NCBI RefSeq assembly: GCF_004358185.1
Contig: NZ_SMUV01000074.1
Coordinates: forward strand, 186,001-250,000
Origin: Antarcticimicrobium luteum
GTDB lineage: Bacteria; Pseudomonadota; Alphaproteobacteria; Rhodobacterales; Rhodobacteraceae
Length of the DNA stretch: 64,000 nt
Direction: 5' to 3'
In this document: piece after piece, positions 16,736 through 26,337 of the stretch
How the letters are laid out: every line of letters starts with the position of its first letter
Numbering within the stretch: position 1 is the first letter of the stretch
Notes under the pieces: model-generated
Seen by the model: only the letters and a program-made list of their open reading frames with translations
What the model was told of the DNA's origin: nothing
Databases searched by the model: none
Translations under genes and position numbers: made by a program

Positions 16736-16773
16736 TTATCCATTTTGGATGTATTGTTATTCGTTTTGGATAA
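16736..16773. promoter_or_regulatory. Candidate operator with 21-bp-spaced repeats
   Basis: In the 218-base divergent intergenic region, TTATCC (16736-16741) and GGATAA (16768-16773) form an outer inverted repeat. TTTTGGAT occurs twice, at 16743-16750 and 16764-16771, exactly 21 bases apart (two helical turns). ATCCATTTTGGAT is itself palindromic. This AT-rich patch in GC-rich DNA is a likely binding site for the fusion regulator and would control both divergent operons. Binding by that protein is inference. Confidence 0.6.
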
Positions 16774-16900
16774 ATAAGCTGCGTTGCGTGCCGGGTGAAA
16801 AAGGCAATGTGGGCGCAATCGTCCGATACCCCGGATGATATTTGTCCGACCCGAATGAGGGTATGGACTTGAAACAGGGACAATCTGGGAGGAGACCCGA

Positions 16901-17857
16901 ATGAAGATCCGCAACGCATTGGCGATGTCCACTGCCGCCGTCACCCTGGCCTTCGCCGGCAGTGCCTCGGCCGAAACCTGGACCATCGGCATCACGCAGA
17001 ACAATGTGGGCGTCGACAGTTACCAGACCACTTACGAAAAGGCCTTCATCGCCGCGGCCGACGCCAACCCGAATGTCGACGCCGTCGTTCTTGACGCCGG
17101 CGGCGACGTCGCCCGCCAGATCGCCCAGATGGAAGACCTGATCCAACAGGAAGTCGACGCCATCATCATCTGGCCGACCAACGGCGAAGCGGTGATCCCC
17201 GCTGTGCGCAAGGCGCACAAGGCCGGCATCCCGGTCGTCGTCACCAACTCGAACATCGCCGAGCAGGGCTTCGATTTCGTCGCCTCGTTCTCCGGTCCCG
17301 ACAATATCACGCAAGGGTCGCGTTCGGCGGAAATCATGTGCGACAAGTTCAAGGCTATGGGCATCGAAAACGAAGCCCGCGTGGTGCAGATCTCGGGCCA
17401 GCCGGGCTACACCACCGCGATCGAGCGCCAGAAAGGCTTTGACGACCGTCTGCCGGAGGTTTGCCCGAACGTCACCCTGGTCGAAACCCAGCCAGGCGAC
17501 TGGAACCGCGAGAAGTCGCAGAAGGTCATGGAGGCCTTCCTCGTCAAGTATGACGACATCGACGGCGTCTATGCCGGCGACGACAACATGGGTGTGGGCG
17601 CGCTGAACGCCGCCAAGGCCGCCGGGCGCGAAGGCATCATCTTCGTCGGCGCCACCAACTTTTCCGTCGGCTACGAGGCCATGGAACGCGGCGAGTATTG
17701 GGGGTCGATCTACCAGTCGCCGGTCGATGATGCCGAGGCAGCCCTGGAAACGTCCATCGACATCCTGAACGGTACCGAGGTTCCGTTCCTGAACTACTTC
17801 GACACGCCGAAGATCACCCAGGACAACATGGGCGACTTCACCAAGCCGGTCTTCTAA
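16901..17857 (+). CDS. Ribose-type ABC transporter substrate-binding protein
   Basis: This 318-residue periplasmic binding protein of the RbsB/LacI-like fold has a Sec signal peptide (residues 1-24, cleavage after SASA). The first mature strand is TWTIGITQNNVG. DLIQQEVDAIIIWPTN, AGIPVVVTNS and VYAGDDNMGVGAL match the sugar-binding family. It would capture a sugar, polyol or related small molecule and deliver it to the permeases encoded just downstream. GGGAGGAGA precedes the ATG. It opens the rightward operon. The ligand cannot be read from sequence. Confidence 0.92.
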   Translation: MKIRNALAMSTAAVTLAFAGSASAETWTIGITQNNVGVDSYQTTYEKAFIAAADANPNVDAVVLDAGGDVARQIAQMEDLIQQEVDAIIIWPTNGEAVIPAVRKAHKAGIPVVVTNSNIAEQGFDFVASFSGPDNITQGSRSAEIMCDKFKAMGIENEARVVQISGQPGYTTAIERQKGFDDRLPEVCPNVTLVETQPGDWNREKSQKVMEAFLVKYDDIDGVYAGDDNMGVGALNAAKAAGREGIIFVGATNFSVGYEAMERGEYWGSIYQSPVDDAEAALETSIDILNGTEVPFLNYFDTPKITQDNMGDFTKPVF

Positions 17858-17936
17858 GACCCGCGCTTTGCCGGGTGCGGCTCAAACCCGCGCCCGGCCT
17901 CCGAAAAAAGCAACCAAGACCGCCTGGGAGGGGATC

Positions 17937-18734
17937 ATGGCCCGAGTTTCCGGCCGTTCATGTATCGTGACCGGTGCAGCCCAAGGTATTGGGCGCGCCA
18001 TCGGTGAGGCGCTTCTTGACGAAGGCGCCGACGTTTGTTTCGCCGATATCAACGGTGAAAAGGTCGCCCAGGTCGCCGGGGCCAACCGCGAAAGAGCGGC
18101 GCGGGGCGGAGGCAGGGTCACCCATGCCGCCGTTGACGTGACCGACCGCGCCCAAGTGCGCGCGATGATCGATCATGCGGTCGATGTCTTTGGCAAGCTC
18201 GACGTCAAGTTCAACAACGCGGGCGTCAACAAGCCGATGAACTTTCTCGACGTGACCGAGGAAAACTGGCGCCTGATCACGGATGTGAACGGGCTTGGCT
18301 GCCTCATCGGAATGCAGGAAGCCGCGAAACAATTCATCCGGCAAGGCACGTTCGGCAAGATCATCAATACCGCCTCGATCGCCAGCCGGCAGGGGTTCGA
18401 CAACGTCGCGCCCTACTGCGCATCGAAATGGGGGGTGGTCTCGCTGACGCAATCGGGTGCGCGTGATCTGGCCAAACATGATATCACCGTCACGGGTTTC
18501 GCGCCCGGTGTGGTGGCTACCGAGATGTGGGAGCAGGTCGATCAGGACCTGATGGAGATCGGCGCGGCCGAGCGGCCGGGTCAGGCAATGGAAGAATTCT
18601 CTTCCGAAATCCTGAAAGGCCGCGTTGCAGCGCCTGAGGACATCACCGGGACGACAACGTTCCTGGCATCGAAGGACAGCGACTACATGACCGGCCAGAT
18701 CGTGATGATCGACGGCGGCATGACGCTGGTGTGA
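17937..18734 (+). CDS. Short-chain dehydrogenase, polyol/diol type
   Basis: This 265-residue SDR has TGAAQGIG at 12-19, NNAG at 93-96 and Ser147/Tyr160/Lys164. GFAPGVVATEMWEQVDQDL resembles sorbitol and acetoin/butanediol dehydrogenases. The start at 17937 is supported by GGGAGGGG immediately upstream; an earlier in-frame ATG lacks such a site. It is inserted between the binding protein and the first permease, an arrangement seen in polyol operons where the imported alcohol is oxidised at once. It is paralogous to the SDR at 14025-14834. Confidence 0.87.
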   Translation: MARVSGRSCIVTGAAQGIGRAIGEALLDEGADVCFADINGEKVAQVAGANRERAARGGGRVTHAAVDVTDRAQVRAMIDHAVDVFGKLDVKFNNAGVNKPMNFLDVTEENWRLITDVNGLGCLIGMQEAAKQFIRQGTFGKIINTASIASRQGFDNVAPYCASKWGVVSLTQSGARDLAKHDITVTGFAPGVVATEMWEQVDQDLMEIGAAERPGQAMEEFSSEILKGRVAAPEDITGTTTFLASKDSDYMTGQIVMIDGGMTLV

Positions 18735-18765
18735 TCGCCGCGTGGGCGGCAAATGGGAGGAAGCC

Positions 18766-19740
18766 ATGGCAGGGCTGACAAAAGAACAGATCGGCGGCTT
18801 TCTGGCCCGGCAGGGGATACTCGTCGCCTTCGTGGTGTTCATGATCGGGTTCACACTCGCGAATGCGCGATTTCTTGATCCTGATAACATCATGGGCGTG
18901 GTGCGGTCGTCGGCCATCCTCGGGGTGATGGCGCTGGGGGTCACCTTCGTGGTGATCAGCGGCAATCTCGACCTGTCGGTCGGCTCGATGATGTCGTTCT
19001 CCACGATCGTCGTTCTGGATTTGCATGACAAGATCGGCCCGACGCTGGCGATCCCGGCCATGTTCGCGATGACGCTCTGTCTGGGCGCTTTCATCGGCTT
19101 CCTGGTCGGTTATCTGAAGCTCAATTCGCTGATTGTCACCTTGGGGATGCTGTCGGCCATTCACGGGCTGACACTGACCTATTCCGGCGGCAAGAATATG
19201 GATATCGCCGATAAGGAAGGCACCTGGTTCAAGGTGTTCGGCCAGGGTGATGCGCTGGGAATTCCGGTGCCGATCCTGCTGTTTGTCCTGTTGGCCGTGG
19301 TGCTTGGCGCCCTGCTGTCCAAGACACCGTTCGGGCGCAAGGTCTATGCGGTGGGCGGCAACGGCACCGCGGCAACCTTTTCGGGCATCCGCCGGGCGCG
19401 GGTCGTCTTCACCTGCTATCTGATGAGCGCCTTGTGCGTCGCCACCGCCGGCCTGATCCAGGCCAGCCGCAGCCTCGGCTCGCAGAACACCGTGGGCCAG
19501 GGGCTCGAGCTTGAGGTGCTGGCCGCCGTCATCCTCGGCGGTGCCTCGCTGATGGGCGGTTCTGGCACGATCTTCAAGACGGTGATCGGGGTGCTGATCC
19601 TAGGCTTCATCCAGAACGGGCTGCTGCTTGTCGGCCTGCAGTTCTACGTCCAGTTCGTCGTGACCTGGGTCATCATCATCCTTGCGGTCTGGCTCGATAT
19701 CGCGGCCAAGCGCGGCAAGCTCTGGTCCCCAATCGCCTGA
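18766..19740 (+). CDS. Ribose-type ABC transporter permease
   Basis: This is a 324-residue inner-membrane permease of the RbsC/BPD_transp_2 family with about 8-10 hydrophobic segments. Hallmarks are GVTFVVISGNLDLSVGSMMSF near the N-terminal third, LGMLSAIHGLTLTYSGG, and LEVLAAVILGGASLMGGSGT near the C-terminus. The start at 18766 follows GGGAGGAAGCC; the earlier in-frame ATG at 18742 lacks a ribosome binding site. It should pair with the next permease and the double ATPase to import the ligand of the 16901-17857 binding protein. Confidence 0.93.
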   Translation: MAGLTKEQIGGFLARQGILVAFVVFMIGFTLANARFLDPDNIMGVVRSSAILGVMALGVTFVVISGNLDLSVGSMMSFSTIVVLDLHDKIGPTLAIPAMFAMTLCLGAFIGFLVGYLKLNSLIVTLGMLSAIHGLTLTYSGGKNMDIADKEGTWFKVFGQGDALGIPVPILLFVLLAVVLGALLSKTPFGRKVYAVGGNGTAATFSGIRRARVVFTCYLMSALCVATAGLIQASRSLGSQNTVGQGLELEVLAAVILGGASLMGGSGTIFKTVIGVLILGFIQNGLLLVGLQFYVQFVVTWVIIILAVWLDIAAKRGKLWSPIA

Positions 19741-19753
19741 AGGAGGAGAGATC

Positions 19754-20751
19754 ATGCAACCCGGAACCCTTTCCACCCTGCTCAAGCGCGGCGCCATCTG
19801 GGGCTTTATCGTGCTGGAGCTGATTTTCTTCACCGTCGCGGGCGAGTTCCTGAGCCTGAGTGAGAAGGCCTTCATGGATGTCGACAACATGCTGCTGTTG
19901 TTCAAGCAGTCGGCACCGATCGGCATCATCGCCATGGGCATGACCATCGTCATGGTCAACGGCAATATCGACCTGAGTGTCGGGGCGACCTATGCCATTT
20001 CCGCCATCGTCCTGTTGGACAGCATGACCTGGCCGCTCTTTGCCGGGCTCGGCGACGGGGTGATCCCGGTCGCCTGGGCACTGGCGCTTCTGACAGGCAC
20101 CCTGCTGGGCGCGCTGAATGGCCTGATCGTCTGGAAGACCGGGGTCGATGCCTTCATCGTGACGCTGGGATCGATGCTTGGCTATCGCGGTCTGGTCTTC
20201 ATGTATAACGGTGAACAGCCCACCAGCCACCTGAACTGGACCCTGGTGGACTTCGCCGAGGCGCAATGGCTGGGGCTGCACACCGCCACCTGGTTCCTGC
20301 TGATCGCGACCGCGGCGATCTGGTTCCTGATGAACCGCACCGTGCACGGGCGCAACGTTTACGCCATCGGCGACAACCGCACCGCTGTGGTGAATGCCGG
20401 CATCCGCGTCGGCCCGCACATGATGATCAACTTCATGATCATCGGCTTTTTGGCGGCGCTGTCAGCGGTGGTGTTCTATTCGGAATCCGGATCGGTCAAT
20501 CCCAATGACGGCGAGCTCTACGAGCTCTGGGTCATCACCGCGGTCGTGTTGGGCGGCACCAAGCTGACCGGCGGCTCGGGCTCGATCATCTCGACCTTCG
20601 GCGGGGTTCTGGCGATCCAGCTTCTGCGCAAGGGGCTGGCGCATATCGGCGCCGATACCTCGACTGTGAACCTGGTGATCGGCCTGATCCTGATCGCCGT
20701 CCTGTTCCTGGACCGCCAGTTGAATATCAAGGGTAAAGAGGAGCTGAAGGT

Positions 20752-20755
<4 letters not shown>
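19754..20755 (+). CDS. Ribose-type ABC transporter permease
   Basis: This second BPD_transp_2 permease has 333 residues. It contains GMTIVMVNGNIDLSVGATYA, VTLGSMLGYRGL, and VITAVVLGGTKLTGGSGSI. It differs enough from the first permease to suggest a heterodimeric channel. The start at 19754 follows AGGAGGAGAGATC, a near-perfect ribosome binding site, 13 bases after the first permease stop. Its stop overlaps the ATPase start by four bases (ATGA). Confidence 0.93.
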
Positions 20756-22272
<1,517 letters not shown>

Positions 22273-22624
22273 GGCGCGCGGTTCTTCCGGGCCGGGGATT
22301 GTGACGCGCCGTTTGCGCTCGGGTTTCCCGTTCAACATCACGCTTGGCCTGCCGCTGCGACTATGGCTGTGACCTGAGCCCCAAGGTTCCTCCACCCAAT
22401 GGAGAGACCCGTGGGGTTGAGGTGCTTTGATACCGAACCTCCTGCCCCCCTCTGTACCAGAGCCAGAGTTTTCCGCCCTTTCTCAGCATGGCGGGCTGCG
22501 CGATGCAGGATCAAAAGGGGGGTGTCCCGCCCCAATGCCTTTTCACGAGAACGCCTTTCCGGTCCTTGCCGATGCTAAAGCTTGGGCACCCTCAGTGAAC
22601 AGAAACCGCACCAGACCGCGACAT
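22273..22624. other. Intergenic region between modules, no recognised gene
   Basis: This stretch of ~350 bases lies between the end of the module 1 transporter operon and the convergent SDR of module 2. It contains short open frames on both strands, none with a recognisable domain or a good ribosome binding site. Several C-rich and G-rich runs are present, and no clear hairpin with a T-run is visible. It may be the junction of two separately acquired segments. Confidence 0.35.
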
Positions 22625-23443
22625 TCACAATGCTCCCTTTGCCCCTGCATCGCGCAGCCCGCCATATGCTGCCCAGTCACCGGCCACGAGGTACCCGGCA
22701 TCCACCGGCAGCACCACTCCGGTGATGGCAGAGGCGGCGGGGCCGGCGAGAAAGGCGATAGCGTCGGCGATTTCTTCCGCCGCCACGAGCCTCTGCAATG
22801 CCGCGCCCCGGGCAAGTCGCTCGGCCTCGAGCGCGCCAGCGGCAAGCCCGCGCTCCAATGCGGGCGTGCTGGTGAAGCCCGGCGCCACCGTGTTCACCCG
22901 CACGCCGGAGGGCCCCCATTCAGCCGCCAGGGTTTTCGCCAGATGGGCAATGGCAGCTTTGGCCGGCCCATAGCCGTGAAGCGGCCCCGAAGCGATGCCC
23001 GCGACCGAGGAAACCGTGACAATCGCTCCCACTCCACGCACCGCCATGCGCCCGCCGAAACTGCGGCAACAGGCATAGGTGCCGCGCAGATGCACCGCGA
23101 TCATGCGGTCCCATTCGGCCCAGGACAGCGTCTCGGGCGGAAGGGTCCGCTGCAGGACGCCGGCGCAGGTCACCAGTGCGTCGGGCGCCGGCCCGCCATC
23201 CGCCGCCGCACGGTTTTCAAGCACGGCAGCGATCTCCTCGATACAGTCCTCCTGCGTCACATCAGCCTCGAAGAAATCCGCACCGATCCCGGCCGCCGCC
23301 GCCTCTCCCGGCCCGGCAAGGTCGAGCACCGTCACCCGGCTGCCCGCCTGGATGAGCCGCTGCGCCGTCGCCAGTCCGATACCGCTTCCGCCACCGGAAA
23401 TCACCGCATGACGGGGCGCATTATGAGGACCGTTTTGCTGCAT
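22625..23443 (-). CDS. Short-chain dehydrogenase with GDWAAYGG tail
   Basis: This 272-residue SDR has SGGGSGIG at 16-23, TCAG at 92-95 and Ser146/Tyr158/Lys162. The C-terminus ends in VDAGYLVAGDWAAYGG, nearly the same as the tail of the SDR at 36690-37466; the two are paralogues and sit in matching divergent pairs. GGGAGGGAAACC precedes the ATG at 23443. Transcription is leftward, divergent from the E1 alpha gene, with the shared 31-bp element between them. The substrate is unknown. Confidence 0.85.
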   Translation of the reverse strand: MQQNGPHNAPRHAVISGGGSGIGLATAQRLIQAGSRVTVLDLAGPGEAAAAGIGADFFEADVTQEDCIEEIAAVLENRAAADGGPAPDALVTCAGVLQRTLPPETLSWAEWDRMIAVHLRGTYACCRSFGGRMAVRGVGAIVTVSSVAGIASGPLHGYGPAKAAIAHLAKTLAAEWGPSGVRVNTVAPGFTSTPALERGLAAGALEAERLARGAALQRLVAAEEIADAIAFLAGPAASAITGVVLPVDAGYLVAGDWAAYGGLRDAGAKGAL

Positions 23444-23507
23444 GGTTTCCCTCCCTTCGCTCGCACCCGGAACTATGGTGACAGCTGCCCGAGGACACAA
23501 GGGGGGT

Positions 23508-23538
23508 GATTTATGACTCACTAATCATTTTTATTGAC
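23508..23538. promoter_or_regulatory. Shared 31-bp element, copy 1
   Basis: The left 19 bases, GATTTATGACTCACTAATC, contain a dyad centred on base 23517 with GATT/AATC ends; the element continues as ATTTTTATTGAC. Copies occur at 37510-37540 and 46027-46057. Here it lies in the divergent region between an SDR and E1 alpha, and ends exactly 50 bases before the E1 alpha ATG, the same distance as at copy 2. It is a probable TetR-family operator. Confidence 0.65.
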
Positions 23539-23587
23539 TCCCCTTCCGGGCCTTGGCAGTTTGGCAGCGAGAGACGGGAGGACCACA

Positions 23588-24547
23588 ATGAAGCTCACCG
23601 AACTGGCGGACCTCTACCGCCGGATGCTTTTGATCCGGCGCGCGGAGGAGCGTTTGCAAAAGCTCTTTGCCGATGGGCAAGTGCCCGGCTTTCTTCATCT
23701 CTCCATTGGGCAGGAGGCGGTTCCGGTCGGTGTGTCCAGCGCTCTGAGTGATCGCGACACCGTGTCGTCGAACCATCGCGGCCATGGCCATACGCTTGCC
23801 AAGGGTGTGGACCTTACGGGTTTCTTTGCCGAAATTCTGGGCAAGGCCACCGGACTTTGCAAGGGCCGGGGCGGTTCGATGCATGTGGCCGATCTGAGCA
23901 AGGGGATGCTGGGCGCCAACGGGATCGTCGGCGCCGGCCTTCCCATCACCACCGGCAGCGCGCTGGCGCACAAGATGCAGCGGCAGGGGCATGTCGCGGC
24001 CGTCTATTTCGGCGATGGGGCTCTGGCGGAGGGTGTGCTGCATGAATGCCTGAACATCGCCAAGCTCTGGTCGCTGCCAATTCTGTTCGTTTGTGAGAAT
24101 AACGGCTGGTCGGAATTCAGCCCGACCGACCGCCAGCTTGCCACCAATCTCGAAAAACTGGGCAAGGCTTTTGCGATGAAATACCGCTCGGTCGATGGCA
24201 ATGTCATCGCCGATGTGGCCGCCGCCGCCGGAAAGCTAGTGGGGCCGATGCGGAGATACCCTGCCCCGGCGATCCTCGAATGCCGCACCACCCGGGTGCG
24301 CGGCCATTACGAGGGCGACAGGCAGGACTATCGCGACGCCGGTGAGATCGCCGCGCTCGAGGCGCGCGATCCGATCCGGCTTGCCGCCGAGGCGCTGGCC
24401 GAGGCGGGGGCCGCGCCCGATCTGATCGCCGGGATCGCCGCCGAGGTGGATGCCGAGATCGAAGCCGCCGCCGAGGCCGCGCTGGCCGCTCCCCTGCCCA
24501 AAAGCGCCGACATTCTCGCCGATGTCTACACGCCAGCCGAGGTCTGA
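23588..24547 (+). CDS. Thiamine-dependent dehydrogenase E1, alpha subunit (second set)
   Basis: This 319-residue E1 alpha has the thiamine diphosphate motif GDGALAEG...CENN, NHRGHGHTLAKG, and GRGGSMHV. A C-terminal VRGHYEGDRQDYRD segment is especially like acetoin dehydrogenase AcoA. It should work with the beta subunit 3 bases downstream to attack a ketone or 2-oxo acid. The start at 23588 follows GACGGGAGGACCACA. It opens a seven-gene rightward operon that ends with a TetR gene, and the 31-bp element lies 50 bases upstream. Confidence 0.88.
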   Translation: MKLTELADLYRRMLLIRRAEERLQKLFADGQVPGFLHLSIGQEAVPVGVSSALSDRDTVSSNHRGHGHTLAKGVDLTGFFAEILGKATGLCKGRGGSMHVADLSKGMLGANGIVGAGLPITTGSALAHKMQRQGHVAAVYFGDGALAEGVLHECLNIAKLWSLPILFVCENNGWSEFSPTDRQLATNLEKLGKAFAMKYRSVDGNVIADVAAAAGKLVGPMRRYPAPAILECRTTRVRGHYEGDRQDYRDAGEIAALEARDPIRLAAEALAEAGAAPDLIAGIAAEVDAEIEAAAEAALAAPLPKSADILADVYTPAEV

Positions 24548-24550
24548 CCC

Positions 24551-25534
24551 ATGACTGAGATACGCTATATCAAAGCCGTCAATCAGGCCCTCTGGGATGC
24601 GATGGAGGCCGATCCGAGCGTCTTCCTGATCGGCGAGGATATCGGCGCCGCCGGAGGATCGTTCAAGGCGACGCGCGATCTGCTTGACAGGTTCGGGCCC
24701 GAGCGGGTCTATGACACGCCAATTTCCGAAGCCGCCATCGCCGGCATGGCCGTCGGCGCCGCGCTCACCGGAATGCGGCCGGTGGCCGAGATCATGTTCA
24801 TGGATTTTACCACGCTCACGATGGACATGCTCGTCAATCAGGCGGCCAAGGCGCGCTCGATGTTCGGCGGTCAGGGATCTGTTCCGATGGTTCTGCGCAC
24901 GCCGCATGGCGGCGGACTCAATGCCGGGCCGCAGCATTCGCAATGCCTGGAGGCATGGTTCGCGCATGTCCCGGGGCTCAAGGTGGTCTGCCCGGCCAAT
25001 CCGGCCGATGCCTATGGCCTCCTGCGCGCCGCAATCGACGATCCCGACCCGGTGATCGTGGTCGAAAACAAGGCGCTTTACGCGATGAAGGGCGATCTGC
25101 CCGATGCGCCGGAGGCGCGCGAACGGATCGAGATCGGCAAGGGCAGGATCGTCCGGCCCGGGCATGATGCCACCGTCGTGGCCTACGGCGCCGCCGTGAC
25201 CATGGCCGAAGCCGCCGCCGCGAATTTGGCCGGGGAAGGCATTGACGTCGAGGTGATCGACCTGCGCTCGCTGCAACCATGGGACGAAGGGCTGGTTCTG
25301 GAAAGCCTTTCGCGCACCCATAACCTCGTTGTCGCGCATGAAGCGGTCGAGGCATTCGGCATTGGCGCCGAGATTGCCGCGCGCATGGCCGATATCGGCT
25401 TTGACGAGTTGGACGGGCCAATCACCCGGGTCGGTGCGCCCTTTGCCCCTTCGCCTTTCGGCAAAACACTGGAAGACGCCTACCGCCCCAACGCAGAGCG
25501 TATCGAGGCGGCCCTGCGCCGCACGCTCGCCTGA
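24551..25534 (+). CDS. Thiamine-dependent dehydrogenase E1, beta subunit (second set)
   Basis: This 327-residue E1 beta has IGEDIGAAGGSFKATRDL, ISEAAIAGMAVGAAL, MFMDFTTLTMDMLVNQAAK, QHSQCLEAWFAHVPGL, and a C-terminal transketolase domain with EVIDLRSLQPWD and VVAHEAVEAFG. It belongs to the AcoB/PdhB family and pairs with the preceding alpha subunit. A gap of three bases separates the two genes. It shares family but only moderate sequence with the module 1 beta subunit, suggesting a different substrate. Confidence 0.9.
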   Translation: MTEIRYIKAVNQALWDAMEADPSVFLIGEDIGAAGGSFKATRDLLDRFGPERVYDTPISEAAIAGMAVGAALTGMRPVAEIMFMDFTTLTMDMLVNQAAKARSMFGGQGSVPMVLRTPHGGGLNAGPQHSQCLEAWFAHVPGLKVVCPANPADAYGLLRAAIDDPDPVIVVENKALYAMKGDLPDAPEARERIEIGKGRIVRPGHDATVVAYGAAVTMAEAAAANLAGEGIDVEVIDLRSLQPWDEGLVLESLSRTHNLVVAHEAVEAFGIGAEIAARMADIGFDELDGPITRVGAPFAPSPFGKTLEDAYRPNAERIEAALRRTLA

Positions 25535-25552
25535 TCCTGAAGGAGCATCCGC

Positions 25553-26335
25553 ATGACATCCGATCCCATCCTGCTTGAAACCGATGGCGCGACCGCCACG
25601 TTGACGATCAACCGCCCAGAGACACTGAACGCCCTCGATACCGCCACGATTTCGGCGATGAACACGGCGCTCGACCGGGTCGAGGCCGATCCCGAGATAA
25701 GGGTGCTGATCTTCACCGGGGCGGGCCGCGCCTTCATTGCCGGTGGCGATATCGCCGATCTGAATTCGCGCCGGGGCCTGCCACATTACGAGCAATTCGC
25801 CGAGGATATCCACAAGCTCTTCCGCCGCATCGAAACCTTCGACAAGCCGACAATCGGCGCGGTGAACGGCTTCGCTCTTGGCGGCGGAACCGAGCTGTTG
25901 CTGGCACTCGATATCCGCATCCTTTCAGACAAGGCCAGGCTGGGCCTGCCGGAAATCACCCTGGGCCTCTTCCCCGGCGCCGGCGGCACCCAACGAATCA
26001 TCCGCCAGCTGCCGCTCTGCCGCGCCAAGGAGATCATGTATACCGGCGACATGCTGACCCCCGATGAGGCGGTGAGCGTGGGGCTGGCCAATCGCGTGGT
26101 CCCGCATGACGATCTGATGCAGAGCACGCGCGAGACCGCAGCGAAGATTGCCCATAAATCGCCGCTGGTGCTGAAACTGCTCAAACGTACGCTGGTGGAC
26201 GGGGGCGATATGCCGCTCTCTGCCGCCCTGCGCCACGAACAGGCGATGATCGGCCTCGTGCTCGACAGCGCCGACGCGCATGAGGGCTGCACGGCCTTCC
26301 TCGAAAAACGCGATGCGAATTTCACGGGCCGCTGA
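25553..26335 (+). CDS. Enoyl-CoA hydratase/isomerase family protein
   Basis: This 260-residue crotonase-fold protein has INRPETLNALD at the N-terminus, the oxyanion-hole segment GRAFIAGGDIADL, and VNGFALGGGTELLLALDIRI. The two catalytic Glu positions of classical hydratases are approximated by ALGGGTE and LPEITLGLFPGAGGT. It would hydrate an enoyl-CoA or perform a related crotonase reaction. Its place inside an E1/E2 operon, 18 bases after E1 beta and 2 before E2, links acyl-CoA chemistry to the dehydrogenase complex. Confidence 0.88.
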   Translation: MTSDPILLETDGATATLTINRPETLNALDTATISAMNTALDRVEADPEIRVLIFTGAGRAFIAGGDIADLNSRRGLPHYEQFAEDIHKLFRRIETFDKPTIGAVNGFALGGGTELLLALDIRILSDKARLGLPEITLGLFPGAGGTQRIIRQLPLCRAKEIMYTGDMLTPDEAVSVGLANRVVPHDDLMQSTRETAAKIAHKSPLVLKLLKRTLVDGGDMPLSAALRHEQAMIGLVLDSADAHEGCTAFLEKRDANFTGR

Positions 26336-26337
26336 TC

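Noticed and set aside
12861-16838. A very long open frame (about 1325 codons) on the plus strand opposite the regulator, SDR and M24 genes.
   Set aside because: It is antisense to three well-supported genes with clear motifs. Its translation is rich in His, Arg, Gly and Asp with no domain, as expected for the mirror of GC-rich coding DNA.
22338-22535. A possible insertion-sequence end or transposase fragment in the gap after module 1.
   Set aside because: No transposase motif, inverted-repeat pair or target duplication could be found; the short frames have no recognisable similarity.
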